Part shown: positions 21,714 through 30,899 of the stretch, piece by piece
Numbering within the stretch: the first letter of the stretch is position 1
Layout: each line of letters starts with the position of its first letter
Assembly (NCBI GenBank): GCA_963210315.1
Contig: OY723305.1
Coordinates: 1,364,001-1,428,000 of the forward strand
Direction of reading: 5' to 3'
Source: Rhynchopus euleeides
Taxonomy: Eukaryota; Euglenozoa; Diplonemea; Diplonemida; Diplonemidae
Length of the DNA stretch: 64,000 bases
Position numbers and translations under genes: made by a program
Notes under the pieces: model-generated
Told to the model about the DNA's origin: nothing
The model's input: the letters and a program-made list of their open reading frames with translations, nothing else
Database searches by the model: none

Positions 21714-22267
21714 CCTGAGGGGGTGGGGTGGCGTTGGGAGGAGGAGGGGAGAAGGGGTGGTGATAATGAGGCAGAATAACAAACAAGGAAAGCAGGGGTA
21801 TTCCTAACTTTCCAGGGTCGGGGGAAAACTGGGTCGATGGGGGAAAAAGGGAGGGGAGCTGGGCAAAGGCTGTCAATAAGGGGAGAGGTAATCTTTTTTC
21901 GCGCGCTTCGCGCCAGGCCTGTGCCTAAGTCGGATGTAGATGTAAGGGTCGGCCTCAGGGAAAAAAAGTTCCCACTTTTTTCTTCCCATATTTTTGGTGG
22001 GGGATTTTTTTGGGGGTTTTTAGGATTCTTTTTGGGGGGGATATGCCTGACCTTTTTTGGGCACGCTCCGCACCCCCGCTGACGCGGGTGCTGTGCTGAG
22101 TGCCGTCCTGCAGCTGCTCGCGACCACGGTGCCCGTGGCCGCGGGTGGCTGTTTGGGCACTTCCAAGTTATTGTACAGCCTCCGTGAATAATCGGAGGCT
22201 GTGCAAGAACTCGGAAGTGACGACGAAGACGAGGCCACGGGCGACCTCCCACGGGATGGCATCGACC

Positions 22268-22440
22268 AGAGGCTTGCTCTCGAGCTCAAACCAACAGATG
22301 TTCACTACCGTGGCCTCCGGCGGCTGGGGGGCTCCGCCCCCCAGACCCCCCTGTGGCTTGTGCCTGGTCTTGGAGCCAAGTCCTTGCGCGTACGGGGCTG
22401 TGGCATATCGGTTCCAGCACCCTCGCGGGAGGCTCACATA
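22268..22440 (+). repeat. Hairpin-core dispersed repeat, copy 1
   Basis: First of seven copies in the window. The core is a perfect hairpin (CTGGGGGGCTCCGCCCCCCAG) preceded by CGTGGCCTCCGGCGG. Upstream sequence from 22268 is nearly identical to that at 30367, and downstream sequence to 22440 matches that after copy 3. It sits in the left region of the NLR carrier element. Confidence 0.8.
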
Positions 22441-22722
22441 TCAGGCGAGATCCTGTAAAACAAAACGCAAAAAAAGGAGACCCCCAGCCCAGCTGCGAAT
22501 TGGTTGTGTGCAAATGCAGCAAAAAAACGTGTTTTCGCGCTGAAATACCGTGTTCTGGGCTTAAAAAAAAGGGACCAGCACCGAAGGAAAAAAGTGGGAA
22601 AAAAGTTGGGTGTAAACTCTCGTTTTTGACGATTTTTGGCCATATTTAGGCACAGGCCTGCTTCGCGCGCGAAACGTGCGCTCAACGAGCGGCTCCATGG
22701 TGGCCCGTGTTCTCTTCGCGCC

Positions 22723-23309
22723 TGAAGAAATATACTAGAACACCCGTCGTTTCAACAGGTGACGGCGTGTGCCGGCGGGTGACGGCGGGTGACGCCAGTC
22801 GGCCCGGCAAGTCGTTCGGGCGACTCGTCCCCGGAGTGGAGATAGGGAGGGGGGTCAGGTCATCCAGGTCTGCTTGCTGCATCAGTTCGCGTGTGGAGGG
22901 GCGTGGAGCGGGGGGACAAAGAGACACAAATCCTGCAAACCCACCTGTGAGTTTGTGCGGTGTTTCCCTCAGCCCCTTCCAACCTTGTGTATTGCAAGTG
23001 GTGGTAAAAATCTGGTAAACCCCACTCTCATCACCACCACCCCCCCTCCCCCCCAGCCCCACTGTGACGGTGGACCACCCCCTGGAGCGGGGGTATGGAC
23101 CCCGCTAGCGGGAGTCTGCCCTGCTATTTTTGGTGTCCAGACGACCCCCGCGAGCGGGGGTCGGACCTCGCCAGACCCCCGCCATTCCGATATCCCAAAA
23201 GGGTCCACCCCGACGTGCGGGAGTCCACCGTGCACGTCACTTTCCACAGGCCGCCAGGCGCGTCAGCGTCGGCGACCGCCCACCCCCAGTACACGACTCG
23301 GTAGGGGGC
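22723..23309. other. Spacer in the NLR carrier element
   Basis: No gene is firmly supported. A minus-strand frame (23062-22682) ends in a coding-like stretch, REENTGHHGAAR, whose counterpart also appears in the short element (31690-31654 on the minus strand). This may be a trace of an element protein or a chance result of a conserved DNA end region. Confidence 0.35.
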
Positions 23310-23577
23310 GGGCACACGGTAGCCAGGATATTGTGGGATATCAAAACGGGAGATGGGGCGGGATATCCCGCGGGGGAGGCCTCCCTCGCGGGTTTGATAT
23401 CCCGCCAGGGTAGGGGGTCATATCCCCCCCGGGAGATGCGGTCATCTCCCGGGGGGGATATGACCCCCTACCCGGCGGGATATGGTTTGTCCAAAACGCG
23501 GGATATGTCACTTTGAGAAGTGGGATATCCCACCGGCATATCCCGTTTTCATATCCCACAGAATCCTGGCTACCGTG
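23310..23577. repeat. Palindromic insertion with a long central hairpin
   Basis: Outer arms 23310-23351 and 23537-23577 are inverted copies (GGTAGCCAGGATA with GGGATATCAAAACGGG, and complements). The centre, about 23399-23487, forms an almost perfect hairpin containing GGGGGTCATATCCCCCC and CGGGAGATG with their complements. GGGATATC words recur throughout. It looks like a miniature inverted-repeat element within the larger NLR carrier. Confidence 0.7.
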
Positions 23578-24222
23578 CACAACAAAGGGAGAGTCGTCAC
23601 TGTGCATGTCAGCACGGTCCCACCCTCCGTGTCAGACCAACTCACCAACAATGGAAAAGAGGAAGAGGGGACGTAAGGCAATGTCACCGTGCGGCCAGGA
23701 GAACACGAAACAGCGACCCCCCTCACCGGGGGACGCTACGAACACAGCCAAAAATAGTTTGAAAAATCTGGGAAATGGTTCGTTGAGCGCCCACTCCTGT
23801 GTCAAGGCTGCGGAAGCCCATGTGAAGTGGCATAAAGAGAGTGATCCTGATGAAGGTTCAGTCGTACGATTTCCTTCGTGACTTCGCGACTTCGCTTCGT
23901 CGCTCGCAACTTGTAAAGAGAAAAACACAATATGTCAGGTCACCGCCCTTCCTCGACCTCACAACTCCCACGCATCTCGAGGGCTCTGCAGTGTAAACAG
24001 GCACGTAAATCTTGTGGAACGTGTCACCTGGAAAGGTGGCACATGATATGGTCAAACCTGCGGACACACACTAGAGTCGTTTGTCGGCAGACTCCAGTGC
24101 ACACCACACCAGAACACCTTGGTCTTGCCCAAGGCTTCGTCAGCTTGCATACTGGTAGCTGCTTCCAGCTGAAATACGATTCGCAACTTGCCTTGCACAC
24201 ATGCCTCTGCCACACTGCGGTG
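23578..24222. other. 3' flank of the NLR-like gene
   Basis: Short frames on both strands only, plus a CTTCG-rich run at about 23873-23910. This probably contains the 3' untranslated region of the minus-strand NLR-like gene. No other feature was seen. Confidence 0.4.
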
Positions 24223-27200
24223 CTACGCAGCAGCCACAGCCCCACCAAGCACACTGCATGCAGCGGTAGGCGTCACAGTGTCGAGCCCGGCGCACTGAAA
24301 GGGTACAGGCACAACGGGCCCAATCCCGATCACAGTCTGCAGACGCCAGGATGCGGCACAGATGCGGATCACGTTGCCATCACAAACCGCAACACAGGGG
24401 GGTACCCCTGATGTCAGAGCTCCGCTGCCCACTGAGGGGGTGCGGCCTAGAGGCTTCTGCAGCTCCTTCCCTGTTGATGTATCCCAGACACGAACGCTGT
24501 TGTCCTCAGATCCTGAGATAATCTTCGATCCGTCTGGTGTGACAGTCACGGAGTTGACAATAGAGGTGTGGCCTTCAAGCTTCTGCAGCTCCTTCCCTGT
24601 TGATGTATCCCAGACACGAACGCTGTTGTCGCCAGAGCCTGAGATGATCTTCGATCCGTCTGGCGTGACAGTCACGGAGTGCACCCAGTGGGTGTGGCCT
24701 TCAAGCTTCTGCAGCTCCTTCCCTGTTGATGTATCCCAGACACGAACGCTGTTGTCATCAGATCCTGAGATGATCTTCGATCCGTCTGGTGTGACAGTCA
24801 CGGAGCGCACACAGTCGGTGTGGCCTTCAAGCTTCTGCAGCTCCTTCCCTGTTGATGTATCCCAGACACGAACGCTGTTGTCGCCAGAGCCTGAGATGAT
24901 CTTCGATCCGTCTGGTGTGACAGTCACGGAGTGCACCCAGTCGGTGTGGCCTTCAAGCTTCTGCAGCTCCTTCCCTGTTGATGTATCCCAGACACGAACG
25001 CTGTTGTCATCAGATCCTGAGATGATCTTCGATCCGTCTGGTGTGACAGTCACGGAGTAGACACGAGAGGTGTGGCCTTCAAGCTTCTGCAGCTCCTTCC
25101 CTGTTGATGTATCCCAGACACGAACGCTGTTGTCGCCAGAGCCTGAGATGATCTTCGATCCGTCTGGTGTGACAGTCACGGAGTAGACACGAGAGGTGTG
25201 GCCTTCAAGCTTCTGCAGCTCCTTCCCTGTTGATGTATCCCAGACACGAACGCTGTTGTCATCAGATCCTGAGATGATCTTCGATCCGTCTGGTGTGACA
25301 GTCACGGAGTAGACACGAGAGGTGTGGCCTTCAAGCTTCTGCAGCTCCTTCCCTGTTGATGTATCCCAGACACGAACGCTGTTGTCGCCAGAACCTGAGA
25401 TGATCTTCGATCCGTCTGGTGTGACAGTCACGGAGTAGACACGAGAGGTGTGGCCTTCAAGCTTCTGCAGCTCCTTCCCTGTTGATGTATCCCAGACACG
25501 AACGCTGTTGTCATCAGATCCTGAGATGATCTTCGATCCGTCTGGTGTGACAGTCACGGAGTAGACACGAGAGGTGTGGCCTTCAAGCTTCTGCAGCTCC
25601 TTCCCTGTTGATGTATCCCAGACACGAACGCTGTTGTCGCCAGAGCCTGAGATGATCTTCGATCCGTCTGGTGTGACAGTCACGGAGTAGACAGAAGAGG
25701 TGTGCCCCAATAGAGGCGGGAGCGGGGCACCGAAGGAGGAGCCCTTCCAGTCAGAGCGTGTGAGATTGCCCTCCCGGAGCATTGCGTGCTCCAGCCAGCA
25801 GTTGTGGAAGCGGCTCTCCGTCAGCACAGTCCCACACAGGCGTGCGTGGCGCAGGTCGCTGTCCTGCACAAGCACACCAGTGAGGTCGCACCTGAACGCA
25901 AACCGCGTGCGTGCGGCGAGTGCCATGGCATTGGAAGCAGACGCCAGTGATACCGCGTCATCACCAGCGTCGCGGGTCGCCAGGACCAGCGGCAGCAGCT
26001 CGGACACCACCGTTGTGTCGCGCTCGTCGCCCCCACGTGTGAGCACCGTGTCCGCAAAATACTCCAGCACATTCGGCGCATCCTTGCTGAAGGCCCTGCG
26101 CACTTTGCACCCAAGCGTGTCGGCCACAGCACCTTTCCGTGCCAGGCGCCGCGCCACAAGGAACTCCCCAAGCGTCTTGTGACGAAATGCAAACGCGCTG
26201 CTGTCATCGTGGAAGCTCTCCACACGAAACGGGAGGACCCGGAAGGCCTCGTCTGCCCTTGCACGGTCCACCCCGTCCTCCTCCAACAGGCGCGCCCGCT
26301 CTATGCCCAGTGATCCCTGCCACGTCTGTGCCTGCAGCATCGCGCACGCAATCAGTTCCCCCACCCGCAGCACCTCCTCCGCGCGCGCCGCTCCAGCTGA
26401 CCCCTGACGCAACCCCACCTCCACGTGCTTCTGCAGGTACGCCTCGTATACCGCGACATCACTCAGGCACTGACGCACCTGTGCGCTGCACGATGACAGC
26501 TCGTGCTGAGCGTAACACGCCATGTGAAGCAGGAACGGGTTGCGCAGCTGCGATAGCACTTCCACCTCAGCGTCAGCGACTGTGCGTGGAGGAACTGGTT
26601 CCGCCGCCAGCTGCTCCATCCGTGTTGTGGTCTGTTCGGCTGCACGCTGCTGCGCTACCTTCAGCTCCACGAAACCCGCCTGCTGCGACAGCGTCACAAG
26701 CACGTCACGCAGTGGTACTGATGACCCTGCAGCATGCGGTGTGCCGCCGCATCTGCCTTCCAGCGCCAACATCACCGCCTCGGCTGCAGCCTCCACACAC
26801 GTGGTGCTTGCGTTTCCCCGCACCCCGTTGTCTGTAGAAGCACCCGTTGTCTTGTCTTTGCCGCTGCTGCCGCTGTCAGCACCAGCCAGCACCCACGCCC
26901 GCTCCACAATCGCCACCACCAGGGCTCGGTCGCTGAGCGCCACCGTTGCATCACAATCAGCTGCACCGCATGTGCCGCGCACCGTGTCGGCCAGTTTCCG
27001 CTGATCGTCCGCAGTGAAAAATGCGTCCACACGCTGCTGCTCCGCCTTCGTCACCTGTGCCATACGCACCTTGCTGATGTACGTCACCGCGTCTGCCTGT
27101 GTGAAGGGCTGCATGTACAGCGACCTCGTCCCGTCCCCACAGATTTGTGACGGTGTGTGATCCACGCTCTTCAGGTACTCACCGCGCGTCGTCACGATCA

Positions 27201-29313
27201 CACTGCAGTGCTTCGCACACCACGGGTGCAGCCGCAGCACCCCTTGCCCGCCACTGGCCTTGTACGCGTCCCCCAAATCCTTCTGCGTCAGCCCCACCTC
27301 GTCCACCGAGTCCAGGATCACCACAACGTCGTAGACACTGCTCAGGTGCTCCAACGCAGCCTCCTCCAGCCCGAACGACTTCCCGATGAACTCGTCGATC
27401 CCGGCGTGTGTTGTGAAGGTGGATGCACCAATCGACGGCAGCGCCACAAAGACAGGGAACACGGGCTTCTTTCTCTGCCCCGCAACCACGCCTGCATCCT
27501 CCTTCTTCTCCTGCAGCAGGTGGCACAGAACCGCAACCGCCGCAGATGTCTTCCCGGCGCCTCCGTCCCCGACCAGGCACAGCGGGTGCCGCTCCGTCCC
27601 CCTCGCCCCTTCCCCCGCCCCCTCCTCCGCATCCCCGTCTGCCGCCAGCCACTCGTCCACCTCGTGCAGCAGCATCCTCGTCTCCGACTCCGCCACATGT
27701 GTATCGTCCCCGACCCTGCCCTCCACGTAGCCGTCCAGGAACTCCGCAAAGAGCGACGCCGTGTGCTGCAGCACCTTCCGCACCGCCTCAACCTGGTCCG
27801 CCACAGAGTAGTCGCCGGCGTCGTTGTTGCTGTCTTTCTTCTCCTCATGTGCAGCCACCTCCTGCATCACAATCACGTCGAAGGGCTGCCCCACCATGCG
27901 CAGCAGCGTCGGGGACAGCTTCCACTGCACCCGGAACTCGATGTTGCTGTCGTACAGCAGCTCCGCCTCCTGCGGGAACACGCTTGCGAACCCCACCTCC
28001 GCCGCACCCTGCTTCGCCACAATCACAAAGAACGTCCCCGCCTTCCCGTACATGAAGTCCTTCGCCACACCCTGCTCCTCCGTCGTCGACGTGAAGGCGT
28101 TCCACACCACCGACATCCCCACCTTGTACTGCGCCGACACGTTCACGTTGATCCCGCGGAACACCGTCGTCAGGCTCGCCCGCCGGCTCCGAATCAGCCG
28201 CGTCAGCTTCGCAATCAGCGGCTGGAACGTCGCAATCACGTGCAACTGTGCCGGTGCAGGCTCAAGCTCGAACACGCTGCCTGCCGCAGACTCACGCGCT
28301 TCCTTCGACAGCCCAATCGTCCGCATCGCCTGGTTCATCCCGAAGTACAGTGCCGGCCGCACGCAGCCTGCCCCGTGGTTCCCCAGCACACCCACGTCGC
28401 TGAAGTTCTTGTGGTACTCCTTCACGATGGGTGCACCATTTGCCTTACACACAAGATCGCACGTCTCACTGTTGACTTCGTACTCCACGCAGTCGCAGGT
28501 GAAGAGGTAGCCTGCGCACAGATGCTCGAACCAGTCGTCCACCGCCATCCAGTCCTCGATCTCGTCTGGCGCATTCTCCACATGTTGCAGCACCCGCTGC
28601 ACAACAAACCGCAGCCCCAGCAGCATGCTGTCGACGTGCTTTGCCCGGTACCCGAGATCCGGCTGCACCGCCAGCAGCTGCACCAGCCACTCCAGCAGCG
28701 GTGTTTCGCCTGTTCTGTCGCTGCGCGTGAAGCAGATCTTCCGCCCGTCCACGTGGTTCTCCAGCCGCTCGCTCGTCTTGTCCTTGTCGGTGGGTTTGTC
28801 TGTGCGGGGCTCCTGTGGCGGCGGTGGCTGAGCCTGCGACTGCGGGAGTCCATCCGATGCAGTGTAGGCTGCATCAGCAACAGTGGGAACACGTGCCCTC
28901 AAGGGCGACCACTCGTCTGTGAGGAAGTGCCGCAGCCTGCTGACCACCTCCGTCTGCATTTTCCCCACTTGCTCGACGAGCGCCGCCAGCAGCGCACTGC
29001 GTGTGCCGCCATCACGGTGCTGCAGCGCGTACCACACCGGTGTGCGCCCCTCGCCGTCCGGAACGCTGGCTGCCCCGCACCCCACCAGAAACTTGACTGC
29101 TTCGACAGCAGCGGGAACCCCCCTGCATGCGGGCTGCAACACCTCGTGCAGCAGCGTCCGCCCGGTGTGTGGGTCCGCCGCGTTCACGTCCGCCTTCTTC
29201 AGCTGCTTCTCCAGCAGCTGCCGCCACATCCCGCCCTCCAGTGCCTCCTTCACAGCGCGTGTACTGCCCCACCATCCCCGCCCGTGCTCCTCCACACTCG
29301 CACTCGACCCCAT
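24223..29313 (-). CDS. NLR-like protein: ankyrin, ADP-ribosyltransferase, NACHT, WD40
   Basis: An intronless 1696-residue frame from the ATG at 29313 (a GTG nine bases upstream is not needed). The N-terminus MGSSAS fits an N-myristoylation signal. Domains: ankyrin-like repeats (about 40-115); an ADP-ribosyltransferase fold with an R-S-ExE set (R386 in TVFRG, S409 in FTSTT, E449 and E451 in QEAELLY); NACHT NTPase (P-loop VGDGGAGKTS about 581-590, Walker B VVVILDSVDE about 663-672, then VIVTTRGEYL); a helical region; pentapeptide-like repeats before the propeller; ten 42-residue WD40 repeats; a short tail. By family knowledge, NACHT-WD40 proteins act as sensor NTPases in fungi, animals and bacteria, with the N-terminal domain as effector. 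The inferred role is an intracellular sensor that ADP-ribosylates a target when triggered. It is the cargo of the 21793-29669 element. Confidence 0.92.
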   Translation of the reverse strand: MGSSASVEEHGRGWWGSTRAVKEALEGGMWRQLLEKQLKKADVNAADPHTGRTLLHEVLQPACRGVPAAVEAVKFLVGCGAASVPDGEGRTPVWYALQHRDGGTRSALLAALVEQVGKMQTEVVSRLRHFLTDEWSPLRARVPTVADAAYTASDGLPQSQAQPPPPQEPRTDKPTDKDKTSERLENHVDGRKICFTRSDRTGETPLLEWLVQLLAVQPDLGYRAKHVDSMLLGLRFVVQRVLQHVENAPDEIEDWMAVDDWFEHLCAGYLFTCDCVEYEVNSETCDLVCKANGAPIVKEYHKNFSDVGVLGNHGAGCVRPALYFGMNQAMRTIGLSKEARESAAGSVFELEPAPAQLHVIATFQPLIAKLTRLIRSRRASLTTVFRGINVNVSAQYKVGMSVVWNAFTSTTEEQGVAKDFMYGKAGTFFVIVAKQGAAEVGFASVFPQEAELLYDSNIEFRVQWKLSPTLLRMVGQPFDVIVMQEVAAHEEKKDSNNDAGDYSVADQVEAVRKVLQHTASLFAEFLDGYVEGRVGDDTHVAESETRMLLHEVDEWLAADGDAEEGAGEGARGTERHPLCLVGDGGAGKTSAAVAVLCHLLQEKKEDAGVVAGQRKKPVFPVFVALPSIGASTFTTHAGIDEFIGKSFGLEEAALEHLSSVYDVVVILDSVDEVGLTQKDLGDAYKASGGQGVLRLHPWCAKHCSVIVTTRGEYLKSVDHTPSQICGDGTRSLYMQPFTQADAVTYISKVRMAQVTKAEQQRVDAFFTADDQRKLADTVRGTCGAADCDATVALSDRALVVAIVERAWVLAGADSGSSGKDKTTGASTDNGVRGNASTTCVEAAAEAVMLALEGRCGGTPHAAGSSVPLRDVLVTLSQQAGFVELKVAQQRAAEQTTTRMEQLAAEPVPPRTVADAEVEVLSQLRNPFLLHMACYAQHELSSCSAQVRQCLSDVAVYEAYLQKHVEVGLRQGSAGAARAEEVLRVGELIACAMLQAQTWQGSLGIERARLLEEDGVDRARADEAFRVLPFRVESFHDDSSAFAFRHKTLGEFLVARRLARKGAVADTLGCKVRRAFSKDAPNVLEYFADTVLTRGGDERDTTVVSELLPLVLATRDAGDDAVSLASASNAMALAARTRFAFRCDLTGVLVQDSDLRHARLCGTVLTESRFHNCWLEHAMLREGNLTRSDWKGSSFGAPLPPLLGHTSSVYSVTVTPDGSKIISGSGDNSVRVWDTSTGKELQKLEGHTSRVYSVTVTPDGSKIISGSDDNSVRVWDTSTGKELQKLEGHTSRVYSVTVTPDGSKIISGSGDNSVRVWDTSTGKELQKLEGHTSRVYSVTVTPDGSKIISGSDDNSVRVWDTSTGKELQKLEGHTSRVYSVTVTPDGSKIISGSGDNSVRVWDTSTGKELQKLEGHTSRVYSVTVTPDGSKIISGSDDNSVRVWDTSTGKELQKLEGHTDWVHSVTVTPDGSKIISGSGDNSVRVWDTSTGKELQKLEGHTDCVRSVTVTPDGSKIISGSDDNSVRVWDTSTGKELQKLEGHTHWVHSVTVTPDGSKIISGSGDNSVRVWDTSTGKELQKLEGHTSIVNSVTVTPDGSKIISGSEDNSVRVWDTSTGKELQKPLGRTPSVGSGALTSGVPPCVAVCDGNVIRICAASWRLQTVIGIGPVVPVPFQCAGLDTVTPTAACSVLGGAVAAA
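24448..25712 (-). repeat. Ten near-identical 126-bp WD40 units
   Basis: The period is exactly 126 bp (42 codons). Units differ at very few sites: the residues after GHT (SS, SR five times, DW, DC, HW, SI), the residue after the next Val (Y, H, R or N), and an alternating G/D (once E) in SGSxDNS. The G/D alternation gives a 252-bp higher-order unit. Very few synonymous changes are visible, so the array was amplified or homogenised recently. Confidence 0.92.
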
Positions 29314-29462
29314 CCCGCCCACAGATTTCTTCCTGTATCACGTGCTTCCGAATATGTGTCTGTGTAATGTGCACTGCCTGCATGTTGTGTGTGCATCTTA
29401 AGTGAAACACCAACAGAGCGGGTGCACCCCCTTCTTGATATGTCAGCGGCATACAAAGTACA

Positions 29463-29669
29463 CAGGTTGACATGATCCATGTCATGTCAAGCCCCTGACC
29501 AAAGTCGGTGGATGGGTTGATGGGTTGGTGGGTCGATGGATTGATGGGGCGATCCCCTCAACCCATCGACCCACCGACCCAGAAATTCGGTGGGTCGACG
29601 GAAAAAGTGGGGGGGGGGGGGAAACCGGTTTTTGGTGGGTCGATGGGTCGATAGTTAGGAATTGCCCTG
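29463..29669 (+). repeat. Right-end region of the NLR carrier element
   Basis: Almost identical to 32134-32338. It contains inverted words of GGTGGGTCGATGG and CCATCGACCCACC that can fold, a G-run, and the terminal GTTAGGAATTGCCCTG. Both copies are the right termini of elements with 9-bp target duplications. Confidence 0.85.
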
Positions 29670-29853
29670 CAAGGAAAGGCACGGAGAGAGGGGGGGGGGG
29701 GAGAAGAGGGTTTGACCTCCCCGATTCCAAAAGCTTCGGACAGGGGCACCACCGCCATGCACCTCCATGCAGATTTTTCCCCTCCCCCGGCGCGCGCTCA
29801 CTCCCTCTTTGTCTCCCCCATGCCAGCCCACCCCATCCCACCCCTCCCTCAAG

Positions 29854-30021
29854 TGTTTCAACAGTGTGCCCCAGTTGCGGCGATCCCGGGTGTGCTAGAG
29901 TCTCTTTCAGCAGGCTTGATCGAGACAGGCAGACTGCTCCTGGCAGCCCTTGGCTTTAGTGTGGAAGGTGCCCCCGTTGTGATCTTCACACTTCACATCG
30001 TCAGGCCTCCAAAACAGGCAG
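29854..30021 (+). CDS. Candidate isolated exon
   Basis: This 168-bp stretch is bounded by a pyrimidine-rich acceptor (CCCCTCCCTCAAG) and a good donor (CAGGCAG|GTGAGG). It is open in one frame and reads as a protein-like, mostly apolar peptide (VLESLSAGLIETGRLLLAAL among others). I found no partner exons, so it may be a gene fragment. No family is recognised. Confidence 0.3.
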
Positions 30022-30366
30022 GTGAGGGTGTGGAAGCGTCGAACGTAAAAAAAAATAATGAGAAAAAGAAAAGAAGCAGAAGCGGATGCGGAAGCGGAAG
30101 CGGTGGCAAAAAAAATAATACACACAGAAGCGCAGGCGTGTATCTATTTCACGGAATGAAAATAGGAATTTGGGGAAAAAATATTTTTTTGCACTATTTT
30201 TTTGCACTTTTTTCCTTTGGATTTTATAGTGACCCTACTTGGTATTGGCCGAAAATTTTTATGTTCCCGGTCTTGGATGTGCTCAAACAGTCAAAAGAAC
30301 ACATTTTCCGGATGCAAAAAAAATTTGCACCTGGGGGTGGAGAGGGGGGTCGGAGGGCGGTGGTGT
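30022..30366. other. A-rich and T-rich spacer
   Basis: AAAAATAATGAGAAAAAG-type A-rich DNA, a GCGGAAGCGGAAGCG run near 30086-30102, then T-rich sequence. No feature is supported. Confidence 0.4.
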
Positions 30367-30655
30367 GAGAGGCTTGCTCTCGAGCTCAAACCAACAGATG
30401 TTCACTACCGTGGCCTCCGGCGGCTGGGGGGCGGAACCCCCCAGACCCCCCCATGCGACATGTGCTATCTGTCAGTTGTGTTGTACTTGAGCGTATGCGA
30501 CTATGGAGCCAGGCCAACAGACGTTCGCTACCGTGGCCTCCGGCGGCTGGGGGGCTCCGCCCCCCAGACCCCCCTGTGGCTTGTGCCTGGTCTTGGAGCC
30601 AAGCTTGCGCGTACGGGGCTGGGCATATCGGTTCACACCTCGCGGGAGGCTGGGC
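30367..30655 (+). repeat. Hairpin-core dispersed repeat, copies 2 and 3
   Basis: Copy 2 (30367 to about 30450) shares upstream sequence with copy 1, but its hairpin loop reads GGCGGAACC. Copy 3 (about 30514-30655) shares downstream sequence with copy 1 through GTACGGGGCT and TCGCGGGAGGCT. They are head to tail in the same orientation. Confidence 0.8.
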
Positions 30656-30709
30656 CGAGCCTAATCTCTCAGAGACGAACACCTTGCGAATGCGATCGGG
30701 TTTGCGGGC

Positions 30710-30899
30710 TTGCGGCTATGACATCTCGAAAGGGTCGTCGGGGCCCGTGATATGTTTCGGGTTCACTTGGTGGGCATCCGTGGCGAGGAACCACGTGTAT
30801 GTGTGCGAGGAAGCAAGGAGATACCACACCGGAGCCACACAGCACCAGGTCGACCTGGATCTGGTCGAGCTCAGGGGGAAGGAAGCACAGTCACCAAAG
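30710..30899 (+). CDS. Candidate exon fragment
   Basis: An open stretch reading YDISKGSSGPVICFGFTWWA and onward, ending at a perfect donor (CCAAA|GTGAGT at 30899). No start or partner exon is visible and the upstream part is dispersed repeat. It may be a remnant of a mobile-element gene. Function unknown. Confidence 0.25.

Larger units (their letters stand above)
21793..29669. mobile_element. 7.9-kb element carrying an NLR-like gene, 9-bp target duplication
   Basis: The left end reads CAGGGGTATTCCTAACTTTC (21793). The right end is the reverse complement of CAGGGCAATTCCTAACTATC, ending at 29669. The flanks carry an exact 9-bp direct repeat, CAAGGAAAG (21784-21792 and 29670-29678). The same two ends frame a second, 801-bp element at 31538-32338, also with a 9-bp duplication. 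Inside are a left region (21793-22722), a spacer with a palindrome, the NLR-like gene (24223-29313) and a right region (29463-29669). No transposase was found inside, so it seems non-autonomous. A 9-bp duplication fits Mutator-like elements, while CAGG ends recall hAT (usually 8 bp); the superfamily is undecided. Confidence 0.85.

Noticed and set aside
24362..25060. Plus-strand repeat protein (FCSSFPVDVSQTRTLLS units)
   Set aside because: It is the antisense reading of the WD40 array. The WD40 frame gives a canonical fold and continues into NACHT.
27157..29367. 736-codon plus-strand frame opposite the NLR-like gene
   Set aside because: It is a His/Arg/Leu/Pro-rich shadow of the G/C-biased codons of the minus-strand gene and has no domains. 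The minus strand has intact ankyrin, ART, NACHT and WD40 motifs.
30367..30655. Coding frames through the hairpin repeats (RGLRRLGG and SGGWGAPPPRPP peptides)
   Set aside because: The same peptides appear wherever the repeat occurs, on either strand; they are repeat translations.
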